A DNA stretch of 16,902 bases, taken from assembly GCA_035552275.1 (NCBI GenBank), contig DASZLR010000273.1, positions 1 through 16,902 of the forward strand. The letters run 5' to 3'. Below the pieces are notes generated by a model that was not told the origin of the DNA, ran no database searches, and saw nothing but the letters and a program-made list of their open reading frames with translations. Below are positions 1-6,712 of the stretch, one piece after another. The position numbers and the translations under genes were made by a program. The stretch's first letter is position 1. Each line of letters starts with the position of its first letter. This DNA is from DASVLX01 sp035552275 (GTDB lineage: Bacteria > Actinomycetota > Actinomycetes > Mycobacteriales > Pseudonocardiaceae).

Positions 1-43
1 GACCTCGCCCGCCGGGACTGCCGGACTGTCGCCTGTTGTGCTG

Positions 44-670
44 TCATGTCGTCCCCCCAGGGTCATTCCGGGTGGCCAGGTCGTAGAGCGTGCACAGCTC
101 GGCGGCGCACCCGTCCAGGTCGAGCTCGGGATGGGCCTCCAGCAGCATCGGGATGCCGTCCACGCTGCGCCGCACGCTGGCCGCGACCACCCGCGTGTCG
201 AAGTCGCGGAACTCACCGGACTCCTGGCCCTGGCGCAGAATCCGCTCGACCGGGTCGAGCACCACCAGCTCGCTGGATTTCGGGTCGTAGTCCAGGTCAC
301 CGGCCAGGAAGATGCCCAGCAGCGCCTTCATCTGGGCGCGGTGGCCCGCGATGAACTCCACATTGCCCTCGATATAGCCGAGCAACAGGTCCCGCGCGCT
401 GGTGCGGCCGGCCAGTCGGGCCGCCATGAACTCGCCGATCTCCGTATACAGCTCGCTGAGCACCTGCTCGATCAGCTCCCGCTTGCCGGCGAAGTGGTAG
501 GAGATCAGCCGGGTGCTGGACAGGCCGGCCCGCTCGGCGATTCGGGCGAACGAGGTTTGCGCGTAGCCGAGCTCGGCGATGGTCTCGATGGTCGCCGCCA
601 CGATCTGCGCCCGCCGGGCGGTGGCCGTGAACGACCGGTCCGCCGGCTCCTCCTGCCTGGTTACTCGCAT
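44..670 (-). CDS. TetR/AcrR family transcriptional regulator
   Basis: A 208-residue protein of normal TetR length. The N-terminal helix-turn-helix lies at about residues 20-66 (RAQIVAATIETIAELGY, then RIAERAGLSSTRLISYHFAGKRELI), which is the typical TetR DNA-binding pattern with the conserved YxHFxxKxEL-like turn. The rest is a helical ligand-binding/dimer domain of the TetR_C type. The ATG start at 668-670 has no Shine-Dalgarno sequence but lies 6 nt after a good -10 box, so a leaderless mRNA is likely. The start codon sits inside a perfect palindrome (661-676), which suggests self-repression. The flanking gene on the right is a decayed flavin monooxygenase. TetR plus flavin monooxygenase is also the arrangement found intact at 9507-11275, so this regulator may be the survivor of a similar pair. 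Ligand unknown. Another target gene could lie outside the window to the left. Confidence 0.9.
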   Translation of the reverse strand: MRVTRQEEPADRSFTATARRAQIVAATIETIAELGYAQTSFARIAERAGLSSTRLISYHFAGKRELIEQVLSELYTEIGEFMAARLAGRTSARDLLLGYIEGNVEFIAGHRAQMKALLGIFLAGDLDYDPKSSELVVLDPVERILRQGQESGEFRDFDTRVVAASVRRSVDGIPMLLEAHPELDLDGCAAELCTLYDLATRNDPGGTT

Positions 671-676
671 GAGTAA
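661..676. promoter_or_regulatory. Palindromic operator over the TetR start codon
   Basis: On the minus strand the sequence reads TTACTCATGCGAGTAA, a perfect inverted repeat with 6-bp arms and a 4-bp centre that contains the ATG of the TetR gene. It directly follows the -10 box, so a bound dimer would cover the transcription and translation start. A further half-site-like AAGTAA lies at 691-696. The dyad is seen in the sequence; its use as the operator of this TetR protein is inferred from position. Confidence 0.6.
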
Positions 677-705
677 ATACTACATCGAGCAAGTAAGGAT
701 GACAA
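677..705 (-). promoter_or_regulatory. Leaderless sigma70-type promoter of the TetR gene
   Basis: On the minus strand TTGTCA (700-705) is followed by exactly 17 bp and TAGTAT (677-682). The ATG comes 6 nt after the -10 box, so transcription should begin at or next to the A of the start codon. There is no ribosome binding site upstream. This is one of the best promoter matches in the window. Confidence 0.7.
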
Positions 706-743
706 GCTGCTCTGACGGATCGGCGACGCCGTGTGCGGTGGGG

Positions 744-940
744 GTACACCCCAAGCTGGTGGACGCGGCGCACCCGATGTGTCCGGTGGGCGCCAACGGC
801 GGCGCACCGGCCATTGTGGACGCCGGTGCGCTGGCCGACGAACTCGTCCGTGATGTCCCCGGCGGGTTTGGCCGGTTACGAGAACGCGCGCCGGCCCGGC
901 CACCGGGTGTATCCGGTGACGTCGGCCGGGCTCGTCACGG
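744..940 (+). pseudogene. Frameshifted C-terminal remnant of an FAD-dependent monooxygenase
   Basis: In one plus-strand frame (about 756-857) the translation reads LVDAAHPMCPVGANGG, then an IVDAGALADELV segment. This matches the GDAAHPMxPxGxNGxxQAIxDAxALAxxL signature that closes the FAD site of 3-hydroxybenzoate-6-hydroxylase/PHBH-type flavoprotein monooxygenases. Near 847-862 the family pattern moves to the next frame, which continues PAGLAGYENARRPGHRVY, the usual following helix (YExxRRPxT). A single base gain or loss near there explains both pieces. The N-terminal about 300 residues, including the GxGxxG motif, are absent, so this is a decayed fragment with a frameshift. Its ends are approximate. 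It lies between the TetR gene and the esterase gene and fills most of the 293-bp gap. Confidence 0.6.
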
Positions 941-963
941 GATCGCCCGCGCGATGTTCTCGC

Positions 964-2289
964 TCATCCTCCCCATCGGGCGAACGGCTCGCGCACTTCC
1001 CTCGGCGCGTGGGCGAGCGCGTCCGCGTCGGGTTCGGCCGCGGTGACCTGGGGGAGATGAACGACGATGTCATAGGCGTCCAGCGGACTCAGGTCGGCGT
1101 AGAAATTGCCGTACCGCTGCTGGTGAACGGCCCGAACGGCGGCGGCGTCAGCCGGGGACAGGAGACGCAGGTCGGTCGCGAACGGTCCGTCGTGGCTGGC
1201 GGCCATCAGCGCGTCCAGGCTGGCGGCCTCGGGTGGTTCCAAGTCGGTGAAGAGTGTCCCGGTGTAGAAATCGGCGCCGGTGTTGAGGGTCTGACCCGTC
1301 CCGTTGGTGATGCCGACAACCAGGTAGCCGTCGCCCAGCCGGTCGGCCAGATGCATGCCCATCGGCGTCGCCGGGGGCATTCCGGGCCAGGTGCCGGGCC
1401 ACCGCTGGATGTGGCCGTTGTGGGCGGCCAGCACGATCCGGTCCTCTAGCCCCAGGATCCACTCGACGGTGTCGGCGATCGCGGCGTCGCGGTTGAACAT
1501 CGCCGCCTGCCGGTCGCCACGAGCCATCGCGCGGGCCAATCCGTCGAGGGCGATGGTGAGGCGCAGCGAACGCAGCGCCCGCTGATAGGGGTCGACGGTG
1601 GTCCGCCGGACGTATTCCAGGCGCCTGCCGGTCATCCGCTCGACAAGATCGACCAGGCCCGCCGTCAGCGCGTCTTTGCTTGCGGGGGCGAGGTTTCGGT
1701 AGGCGGCCAAGGCCGCCGGCGCGGAGAACGCGGACGCCACAGCGAAAGCCGCCACCGGTTCCCGGAGGCTCGGATCGACCTGAAACTCGGGATCGGCTTC
1801 GGCCAGGTAGGCGATCGCGGCATCCAAGCCGGGCAGCAGGGACACGTTCGAGCCGCCCAGATCAATGCCGTAGAAGCCGACCGGGCGCGCGGCGGAGCGA
1901 TTGTGCTGCCGCATCCATTCCAGGTGGGCGCGCATCGGCGTCCAGAGGCCCATCAGCGAGGTCATGCCGTTGGCCATGACGTCACCGAGTTGGTCTGTGG
2001 TGTCCTTGCTGCCGCGGACCCAGTTGTCGGCCCGCCAACCTTCGGTGAAGCCGGTCTCCATCGCGTAGGCGCTGAACCCGTGCCGCTCGACCAGGTAGCG
2101 CAACAGACGGTGCCGCAGCTGGTAGGACTCGCCGTTGTAGTGGGCGCTCTCGCCGATCGCCACCACCCGCGCGTCGCCAATGGTGTCGTCCAGCCAGGTG
2201 AGGTCGTCCAGCGGCGCGGTCGGATCGAGCGTGCGCAGCGGCTTGACCGCCTTGTCGCTGAGCCGAGCCGTTGCGGTGTTCGTTGCCAT
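964..2289 (-). CDS. Erythromycin esterase family protein (Ere-like hydrolase)
   Basis: A 441-residue protein, the usual size for the family (Pfam erythromycin_esteras, PF05139). These enzymes hydrolyse the macrolactone ring of 14-membered macrolides; many actinobacterial members have unknown substrates. Visible signatures: AIGESAHYNGES with Glu47 and His50, AMETGF with Glu78, GFYGIDL at about 138-144, and AAHNGHIQR with His290 and His293. From memory, catalytic or active-site residues of characterised Ere enzymes are a His near 46-50, a Glu near 74-78 and a His near 285-289, so the pocket appears intact. No signal peptide is visible, so it should be cytoplasmic. The ATG at 2287-2289 is chosen because GGGGAGG lies just upstream; the frame stays open further upstream but overlaps the divergent regulator there. 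The gene is divergent from an ArsR-type regulator, with a palindrome close to its own transcription start. Confidence 0.85.
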   Translation of the reverse strand: MATNTATARLSDKAVKPLRTLDPTAPLDDLTWLDDTIGDARVVAIGESAHYNGESYQLRHRLLRYLVERHGFSAYAMETGFTEGWRADNWVRGSKDTTDQLGDVMANGMTSLMGLWTPMRAHLEWMRQHNRSAARPVGFYGIDLGGSNVSLLPGLDAAIAYLAEADPEFQVDPSLREPVAAFAVASAFSAPAALAAYRNLAPASKDALTAGLVDLVERMTGRRLEYVRRTTVDPYQRALRSLRLTIALDGLARAMARGDRQAAMFNRDAAIADTVEWILGLEDRIVLAAHNGHIQRWPGTWPGMPPATPMGMHLADRLGDGYLVVGITNGTGQTLNTGADFYTGTLFTDLEPPEAASLDALMAASHDGPFATDLRLLSPADAAAVRAVHQQRYGNFYADLSPLDAYDIVVHLPQVTAAEPDADALAHAPREVREPFARWGG

Positions 2290-2308
2290 CAAAGCCCTCC
2301 CCACGCAC

Positions 2309-2326
2309 GTTCCCAACTTTGGGAAC
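2309..2326. promoter_or_regulatory. Perfect 18-bp palindrome between the esterase and ArsR-type genes
   Basis: GTTCCCAACTTTGGGAAC has perfect 8-bp arms around a 2-bp centre. It sits 20 bp before the esterase start and 27 bp before the regulator start, in a 63-bp divergent gap. A possible esterase promoter on the minus strand is TGACCA-N17-TACCGT (-10 at 2325-2330, preceded by TG). This would place the transcription start inside the palindrome, so a bound regulator would block it. The promoter is weak by sequence; the dyad is unambiguous. ArsR-type winged-helix dimers bind sites of this kind. Confidence 0.7.
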
Positions 2327-2352
2327 GGTACCAGATATGGGATCGTCTGGTC

Positions 2353-2895
2353 ATGGACACGCTCGACCTGCTCCTGCACCCGGTTCGGCTGCGCATCGTG
2401 CATGTCATGGCCGGCGGTCGCATCCGGACCACGTCCGACCTGTGCGCACACCTGTCCGACGTGCCCAAGACCACCGTCTACCGGCACGTCGCTCTGCTGG
2501 TCGACGCGGGAGTGCTGGAGGTCGCCGAGGAACAGCGGGTGCATGGCGCCGTTGAACGCCACTACCGGCTGCGCCGCGAGCGGACGGTGATCGACGCCGA
2601 CGCCGCCGCGTCGATGTCCCTGGACGACCACCGTCGAGGATTCGCCGCCGCGATGGCCGCCCTGCACGCCGAATTCAACGCCTACCTCGACCGAGACGGC
2701 GCCGACCCCATCGCCGACCTGGTGGGTTATCGACAGGGCATTCTCTGGCTCAACCATGACGAGCTTGCCGACATGATCGACGCGCTGCGCGAGGTCTACC
2801 TGGCGCGCGCGGGCAACGCCCCCGCGCCCGGCCGCAGCCCCCACCTGATGAGCGCGATCTTCTTCCCGACCGATCACACCAGCGAAGGTACGTAG
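2353..2895 (+). CDS. ArsR-type winged-helix transcriptional regulator
   Basis: A 180-residue protein starting MDTLDLLLHPVRLRIVHVM, the standard opening of ArsR/HTH_20-type regulators. The winged helix runs from about residue 8 to 75: TTSDLCAHLSDVPKTTVYRH is the helix-turn-helix, followed by LLVDAGVLEV and a wing ending in ERHYRL. The C-terminal half is helical and may bind a ligand. There is no metal-binding CxC in the usual ArsR position, so a small organic signal is more likely than a metal. The ATG at 2353 is preferred from domain length, although the Shine-Dalgarno sequence upstream is poor. Divergent from the esterase and separated from it by the palindrome; the SRPBCC gene follows after 58 bp and may be cotranscribed. 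Likely role: local repressor of the esterase. Confidence 0.82.
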   Translation: MDTLDLLLHPVRLRIVHVMAGGRIRTTSDLCAHLSDVPKTTVYRHVALLVDAGVLEVAEEQRVHGAVERHYRLRRERTVIDADAAASMSLDDHRRGFAAAMAALHAEFNAYLDRDGADPIADLVGYRQGILWLNHDELADMIDALREVYLARAGNAPAPGRSPHLMSAIFFPTDHTSEGT

Positions 2896-2953
2896 TTCCA
2901 ACTCTTGTGCCACAGTGGACTACCCGCCCACGTCATGCGGAAGGTGAGACAAC

Positions 2954-3457
2954 GTGACCCGATGGTTCGACTTGGCACCGTGCGATGGGGACTTCTTCGG
3001 CTCGGCCTCGTTTCGGTACTCCTACCCGATCGAGTTGCCGGTGTCATCCGAACAGGTCTGGGCCGGACTGACCTCGGACGAACCGCTGTCCTGGTGCCGG
3101 CTGCTCAGTCACGGCCGCTACACCTCCGAACGGCCGTTCGGCGTGGGGACCACCCGCACGATCCGGGCCGCCGGCCTGCTCCGCCTCCGGGAGCGGTTCT
3201 TCCGCTGGGACGAGGGGCGCCGACAGTCGTTCACCGTGGTGCAGGCGAGCCTGCCGATGTTCCGCCAGTTCGGCGAGGACTACCTGCTCGAACCGACACC
3301 CAGCGGATGCCGGTTCACCTGGACGTTCGCGTTTGAACCCGGGCCGCTGCTCAAGCCGGTCGGACCGCTGGCCGGACCACCCAACTCGGTGCTGTTCGGC
3401 GCCTTCGTCCGAGACACCCGCCGACACTTCGCCGTCACTACAGGCCCAACCGGGTGA
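2954..3457 (+). CDS. SRPBCC/START-fold family protein
   Basis: A 167-residue protein with the SRPBCC (polyketide cyclase/START-like) pattern: SYPIELPVSSEQVWAGLT opens the fold (the usual strand and helix preceding the ligand cavity). GVGTTRTIR, FRWDEGRRQSFTV and GCRFTWTFAFEP then give the antiparallel sheet, and a C-terminal helix ends in VRDTRRHFA. Such proteins bind hydrophobic small molecules; no catalytic residues can be named. The GTG start at 2954 follows a good GGAAGGTGA site at 2939-2947. It lies downstream of the ArsR-type regulator on the same strand. Its last 20 bp overlap, tail to tail, the end of the tyrosine recombinase gene on the other strand. Confidence 0.72.
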   Translation: MTRWFDLAPCDGDFFGSASFRYSYPIELPVSSEQVWAGLTSDEPLSWCRLLSHGRYTSERPFGVGTTRTIRAAGLLRLRERFFRWDEGRRQSFTVVQASLPMFRQFGEDYLLEPTPSGCRFTWTFAFEPGPLLKPVGPLAGPPNSVLFGAFVRDTRRHFAVTTGPTG

Positions 3458-4700
3458 CCGCGTTGTCGTCCAACGGGTTGGCGGTGCGGATGTAGCGGTG
3501 CACGGTGCCGGCGTTGGACCACCGGCCCTGCCGCATGATCTCCCGGTCGCTGGCCCCGCCGATCGCCGCCTGGGTGGCGAAGCCGGCGCGCAGTGAGTGT
3601 CCACCGAACGCGGCCGGGTCCAGGCCGGCTCGCAGCGCGTAGCGCTTCACCAGATCGGCCACCGCGCGGCCGGTGATCGGCACCGCGCCGATCCCGCCAT
3701 GCCGGTTGATCGCCGGGAACAGCGGCCGGCCGGCTCCGTCCGCCAGCGAGGTCCCCGACCAGCCGTGACACCGGTGCACCGGCCGGGAGTCCGATGTGGA
3801 CTTCCGCGCGGCGAGGTCGGCCAGCCACGCCCGCACGTCCGACATCCCGCCAGCGGCGTGCACTTCCAACAGGTCCGACCAGTCGGCGAACGCGCACACC
3901 GGGCAGGTGCCCGGCCGCCGGCCCCTGGGCAGCGCCACCCGCTGTCCGCCAACGCCGGTCGGGTCGGTCTTGGTGGCGGCCAGCTCCACGATCAGCACCG
4001 GCTCACCGCTGCGCGCGTCGACCTCCACCAGCACGTCGTCCAGGCCGATCGCGGCCAACTCGGTTCGGCGCAGCGCGCCGGCGAACCCCACCAGGAGCAG
4101 CACCGCGTCCCGACGCCGGGCCACCCCGCCGGGCCAGCCGTCCGCCGGACGCGCGGCCAGCATGTCGGTCAGCGTGGCCAGCAGCACCGGCCGTTTCCGG
4201 CTCGGCCGGCTGTCCCGGGCCCGCCGCACGCCCCGCAGCGTCAGCCGGACGACGTCGGCACGAGTGGGCGAGGGCAGCCCGGCGGCGGCGTGCACGGCCG
4301 CGATCGCCGCCGCCTTTCGTTCCAATGTGGACGGAGCGAACGCCCAGCTGTCGTCGGCCTGGCGCAGGTCGGCGGCGGTGGCCAGATATACCGCCACGTC
4401 GAGCGGATCGGCCGGCAGCGCGGTGCGGCCCTGCACCGCACACCATGCCAGCCACGTCCGCCAGTCGGCCCGATACGCCCGCACGGTGTTGCTAGACTGC
4501 GCGGCGCCCAGATACCGGGCCAGCGCCTCGGCCTGGCCGTCGTCGTAGCTGTCCCGCACCGCCGCCAACTGCGCGCCGTCGACCAGCACGCCACCCGTGC
4601 GAGCGGCCATACCGACCACTGTGGACGCAGTGGACACTGTGGCCAAGGCGGCGCGTACCTCGCTGGGCACGAACTCCTGGATTTCAGGCGAAACCGGCAC
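3438..4700 (-). CDS. Tyrosine recombinase / site-specific integrase
   Basis: A 420-residue tyrosine recombinase. The N-terminal core-binding (SAM-like) domain spans about residues 55-165 (ARYLGAAQSSNTVRAYRADW, a typical opening). The catalytic domain has all expected residues: Arg211 in GALRRTEL, Lys244 in AATKTDPTG, His368 and Arg371 in GGHSLRAGFATQ, Trp394 in QGRWSNAGTV, and the nucleophile Tyr403 in VHRYIR. It therefore looks active. The GTG at 4698-4700 starts 3 bp after the response-regulator stop (TAG, 4704-4706) and has GAGGAT as a ribosome site inside that gene's end. This points to co-expression with the two-component genes. There is no excisionase, no tRNA gene, no phage genes and no obvious att repeat nearby. 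The 3' end overlaps the convergent SRPBCC gene by 20 bp. Confidence 0.92.
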   Translation of the reverse strand: MPVSPEIQEFVPSEVRAALATVSTASTVVGMAARTGGVLVDGAQLAAVRDSYDDGQAEALARYLGAAQSSNTVRAYRADWRTWLAWCAVQGRTALPADPLDVAVYLATAADLRQADDSWAFAPSTLERKAAAIAAVHAAAGLPSPTRADVVRLTLRGVRRARDSRPSRKRPVLLATLTDMLAARPADGWPGGVARRRDAVLLLVGFAGALRRTELAAIGLDDVLVEVDARSGEPVLIVELAATKTDPTGVGGQRVALPRGRRPGTCPVCAFADWSDLLEVHAAGGMSDVRAWLADLAARKSTSDSRPVHRCHGWSGTSLADGAGRPLFPAINRHGGIGAVPITGRAVADLVKRYALRAGLDPAAFGGHSLRAGFATQAAIGGASDREIMRQGRWSNAGTVHRYIRTANPLDDNAVTRLGL

Positions 4701-4703
4701 GCC

Positions 4704-5378
4704 CTATCCTCGCAGCCCGCCGCCGGGAACGATCAGCCCCCGCTCGAACGCGGTCGCCACCGCGGCCGCCCGGTCCTTCACGCCGAGTTTGGCGTAGATG
4801 TGCAGCAGGTGCGTCTTTACCGTGGCCTCGCTGATGAACAGCTTCGCCGCGGCCGCCCGGTTGGTGGTGCCCCGGGCGATCAGGCCCAGCACCTCCAACT
4901 CCCGCTGGCTCAACGGCTCCCGCGCCGGCGCCCGCACCTGCCCGATCAGCCGGCTGGCCACCGACGGTGACAGCACCGACTCGCCGCGCGCCGCCGCGCA
5001 CACCGCGCGCAGCAGTTCCTCGCGCGGCGCGTCCTTGAGCAGATAGCCGGTCGCGCCGGCCTCGATCGCCGGCACCACGTCCCGGTCGGTGTCGTAGGTG
5101 GTGAGCACCAGCACGTGGCCGGGCAGGCCGCGCCGGGTCAGCTCGGCGATCGCGGTCACCCCGTCCCCGCCGGGCATCCGCAGATCCATCAGCACCACAT
5201 CCGGGCGCAACGCCTCGGCCCGGACCACCGCCTCCCGGCCATCACCGGCCTCGCCGACCACCTCGAACCGGTCGTCCCCGGCGAACATGCCGCGCAACCC
5301 GTCCCGCACCACCGGATGATCGTCCACGATGAGCAGCCGGATCACCTGGCCGTTGTCGGTGCTCACTGGGCGGCTCAC
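4704..5378 (-). CDS. NarL/FixJ-family response regulator
   Basis: 224 residues. The receiver domain (about 12-130) has the acidic pair in LLIVDDHPVVRDGL, the phosphoacceptor Asp65 in VVLMDLRMPGGDG, Thr in VLTTYDTD and Lys in GYLLKDA. The LuxR-type helix-turn-helix (about 155-205) reads PLSQRELEVLGLIARG, then the recognition helix in ISEATVKTHLLHIYAKLGV. The GTG at 5376-5378 overlaps the kinase stop in a GTGA, so the two are translationally coupled. It should be phosphorylated by the kinase encoded just upstream and act on a dyad promoter; the 20-bp palindrome at 8512-8531 upstream of the ABC genes is a candidate site. The recombinase follows after 3 bp. Confidence 0.95.
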   Translation of the reverse strand: MSRPVSTDNGQVIRLLIVDDHPVVRDGLRGMFAGDDRFEVVGEAGDGREAVVRAEALRPDVVLMDLRMPGGDGVTAIAELTRRGLPGHVLVLTTYDTDRDVVPAIEAGATGYLLKDAPREELLRAVCAAARGESVLSPSVASRLIGQVRAPAREPLSQRELEVLGLIARGTTNRAAAAKLFISEATVKTHLLHIYAKLGVKDRAAAVATAFERGLIVPGGGLRG

Positions 5379-6685
5379 TGGGCGCCACCGATCGGCCCGG
5401 TCGGCCCCATGGGTACCGCGGGCACGCTCGCGGAGATCGCCGTGCCGCCACCGGGTTCCGACTCGACCTCGAACGTGCCGGCCAGCCGCCCGATCCGCTG
5501 CCGCATCCCGGTCAATCCGAACCCGCCATCCACTGGTGGATCGAGGGCAGATCGGCCGTTGACCCGGTCCGGGTCGAAGCCGAGGCCGTCATCGCGGACA
5601 TCCAGGGTCACCAGATCCTCCATGTACGACAGGGTGAGGCCGACCCGCGACGCGGCGGCGTGCTTGGCGACGTTGGTCAACGCCTCCTGGGCGATCCGCA
5701 ACAGGGTCAGCTCCACTTCCGGGTGCATCGGCTGCTGGTCGCCGGTGGTGGTCATCTCGACCGCGACCCCGTGCAGCGCCGACCAGTCCCGGGCGACGTC
5801 GGACAGCGCCTCCGGCAACTCGGCGTTGTCCAGCGCCGCCGGCCGCATTGCGTGCACGGACCGCCGGGCCTCGGCCAAGCTGTCCCGCGCCAGCCGCTCG
5901 GCCAATTCCAGATGCCGCTGGGACGGCGGCGGCTGCTCGCCGGCCTGCCGGGCGGCCTGGATCTGGGTGACGATGCCGGCCAGCCCCTGCGCCAGCGTGT
6001 CGTGGATCTCCCGCGCCATCCGGGCCCGTTCGTCCAGCGTGCCGGCTTCCCGGGCCTGCGCCAGCAGTTGCGCGTGCAGACCGGCGTTCTCCCGCAGCGC
6101 CGCTTCCAGCTTGCCGTTGGTCGCGGTCAGTTCCTCGATCGCCTCCCGGCGGCTTTCGCTCTGCTGCACCATCCGGGTGCTGAAGAAGACGAAACCGCCG
6201 GCCAGCAGGATGTTCATTGCGGCGACGCCGAGGTAGGCGGCCACATCGCCGACGTGCCACGCCGGATAGCCGCCCATCTGCGAGCCGGCCATGATGAACG
6301 CGGTGGCGATCACCCCGATCACGCCCGGCACCTTCGGTAGCAGCCGGGGCGCGTCCATGTAGTTGAGGATCGCCAGCACCCCGTACCACGGGTTGAGGCT
6401 GACCAGCGCCGCCGTCAGTCCAAACCGGACCAGGAAGAAGACGGCGTCGAACACCCGGTGCTGGCCGGGCACGCGGGCGAACAACTGCCAGGTCGCCTGG
6501 GCCAGCAGCACTCCCGCGATCAGCGCCACCGACAGCCAGAACTGCGGCCAGGTGCGGTATCCGGTGGCCGTGGTGCCGGCGGCCAGCGCGGCGGACACCG
6601 TCGCCAGGTAGAACGGCATGAGCCGCCGCGCTCCCTCGGCACGCCGGTCCCAGGGCGCCTCGCTCAGTGTCTGGCCGACGGTCAC
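5375..6685 (-). CDS. Sensor histidine kinase (HisKA_3 type)
   Basis: 436 residues. About residues 22-168 hold several hydrophobic membrane segments with almost no external domain, as in DesK/LiaS-like kinases that sense membrane or transporter state. A coiled coil (about 172-220) leads into the HisKA_3 dimerisation helix ERARMAREIHDTLAQGLAG with phosphoacceptor His228. The ATPase domain has the N box (RIAQEALTNVAKHA), G1 box (DVRDDGLGFDPD) and G2 box (GGFGLTGMRQRI). The C-terminus ends in a short Gly/Pro-rich tail. The GTG start at 6683-6685 has CGAGGATG upstream and lies 27 bp after the permease stop. It is cotranscribed with the ABC transporter, so the transporter may be both the target and the sensory partner. 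Confidence 0.95.
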   Translation of the reverse strand: MTVGQTLSEAPWDRRAEGARRLMPFYLATVSAALAAGTTATGYRTWPQFWLSVALIAGVLLAQATWQLFARVPGQHRVFDAVFFLVRFGLTAALVSLNPWYGVLAILNYMDAPRLLPKVPGVIGVIATAFIMAGSQMGGYPAWHVGDVAAYLGVAAMNILLAGGFVFFSTRMVQQSESRREAIEELTATNGKLEAALRENAGLHAQLLAQAREAGTLDERARMAREIHDTLAQGLAGIVTQIQAARQAGEQPPPSQRHLELAERLARDSLAEARRSVHAMRPAALDNAELPEALSDVARDWSALHGVAVEMTTTGDQQPMHPEVELTLLRIAQEALTNVAKHAAASRVGLTLSYMEDLVTLDVRDDGLGFDPDRVNGRSALDPPVDGGFGLTGMRQRIGRLAGTFEVESEPGGGTAISASVPAVPMGPTGPIGGAQ

Positions 6686-6712
6686 GTGGGCATCCTCGCA
6701 GACAATGGCCGG

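Noticed and set aside
2290..2913. Upstream extension of the esterase frame to about 649 residues
   Set aside because: The extra residues are the antisense of the ArsR-type gene and have no family pattern; the ATG at 2289 has a strong ribosome site.
4616..4642. CCACTG/CAGTGG inverted and ACTGTGG direct repeats near the recombinase start
   Set aside because: They encode the repetitive Ser/Thr/Val stretch of the protein (ATVSTASTVVG); no sign that they are recombination sites.
3438..4700. Recombinase as evidence of a prophage or integrative element
   Set aside because: No phage structural, replication or transfer genes, no excisionase, no tRNA target and no visible att repeats within the window; the gene instead lies tightly in an operon.
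3597..4970. Long plus-strand open frame opposite the recombinase and regulator genes
   Set aside because: Composition is rich in Arg, Pro, Gly and His without domains; it is the GC-driven shadow of the minus-strand genes.
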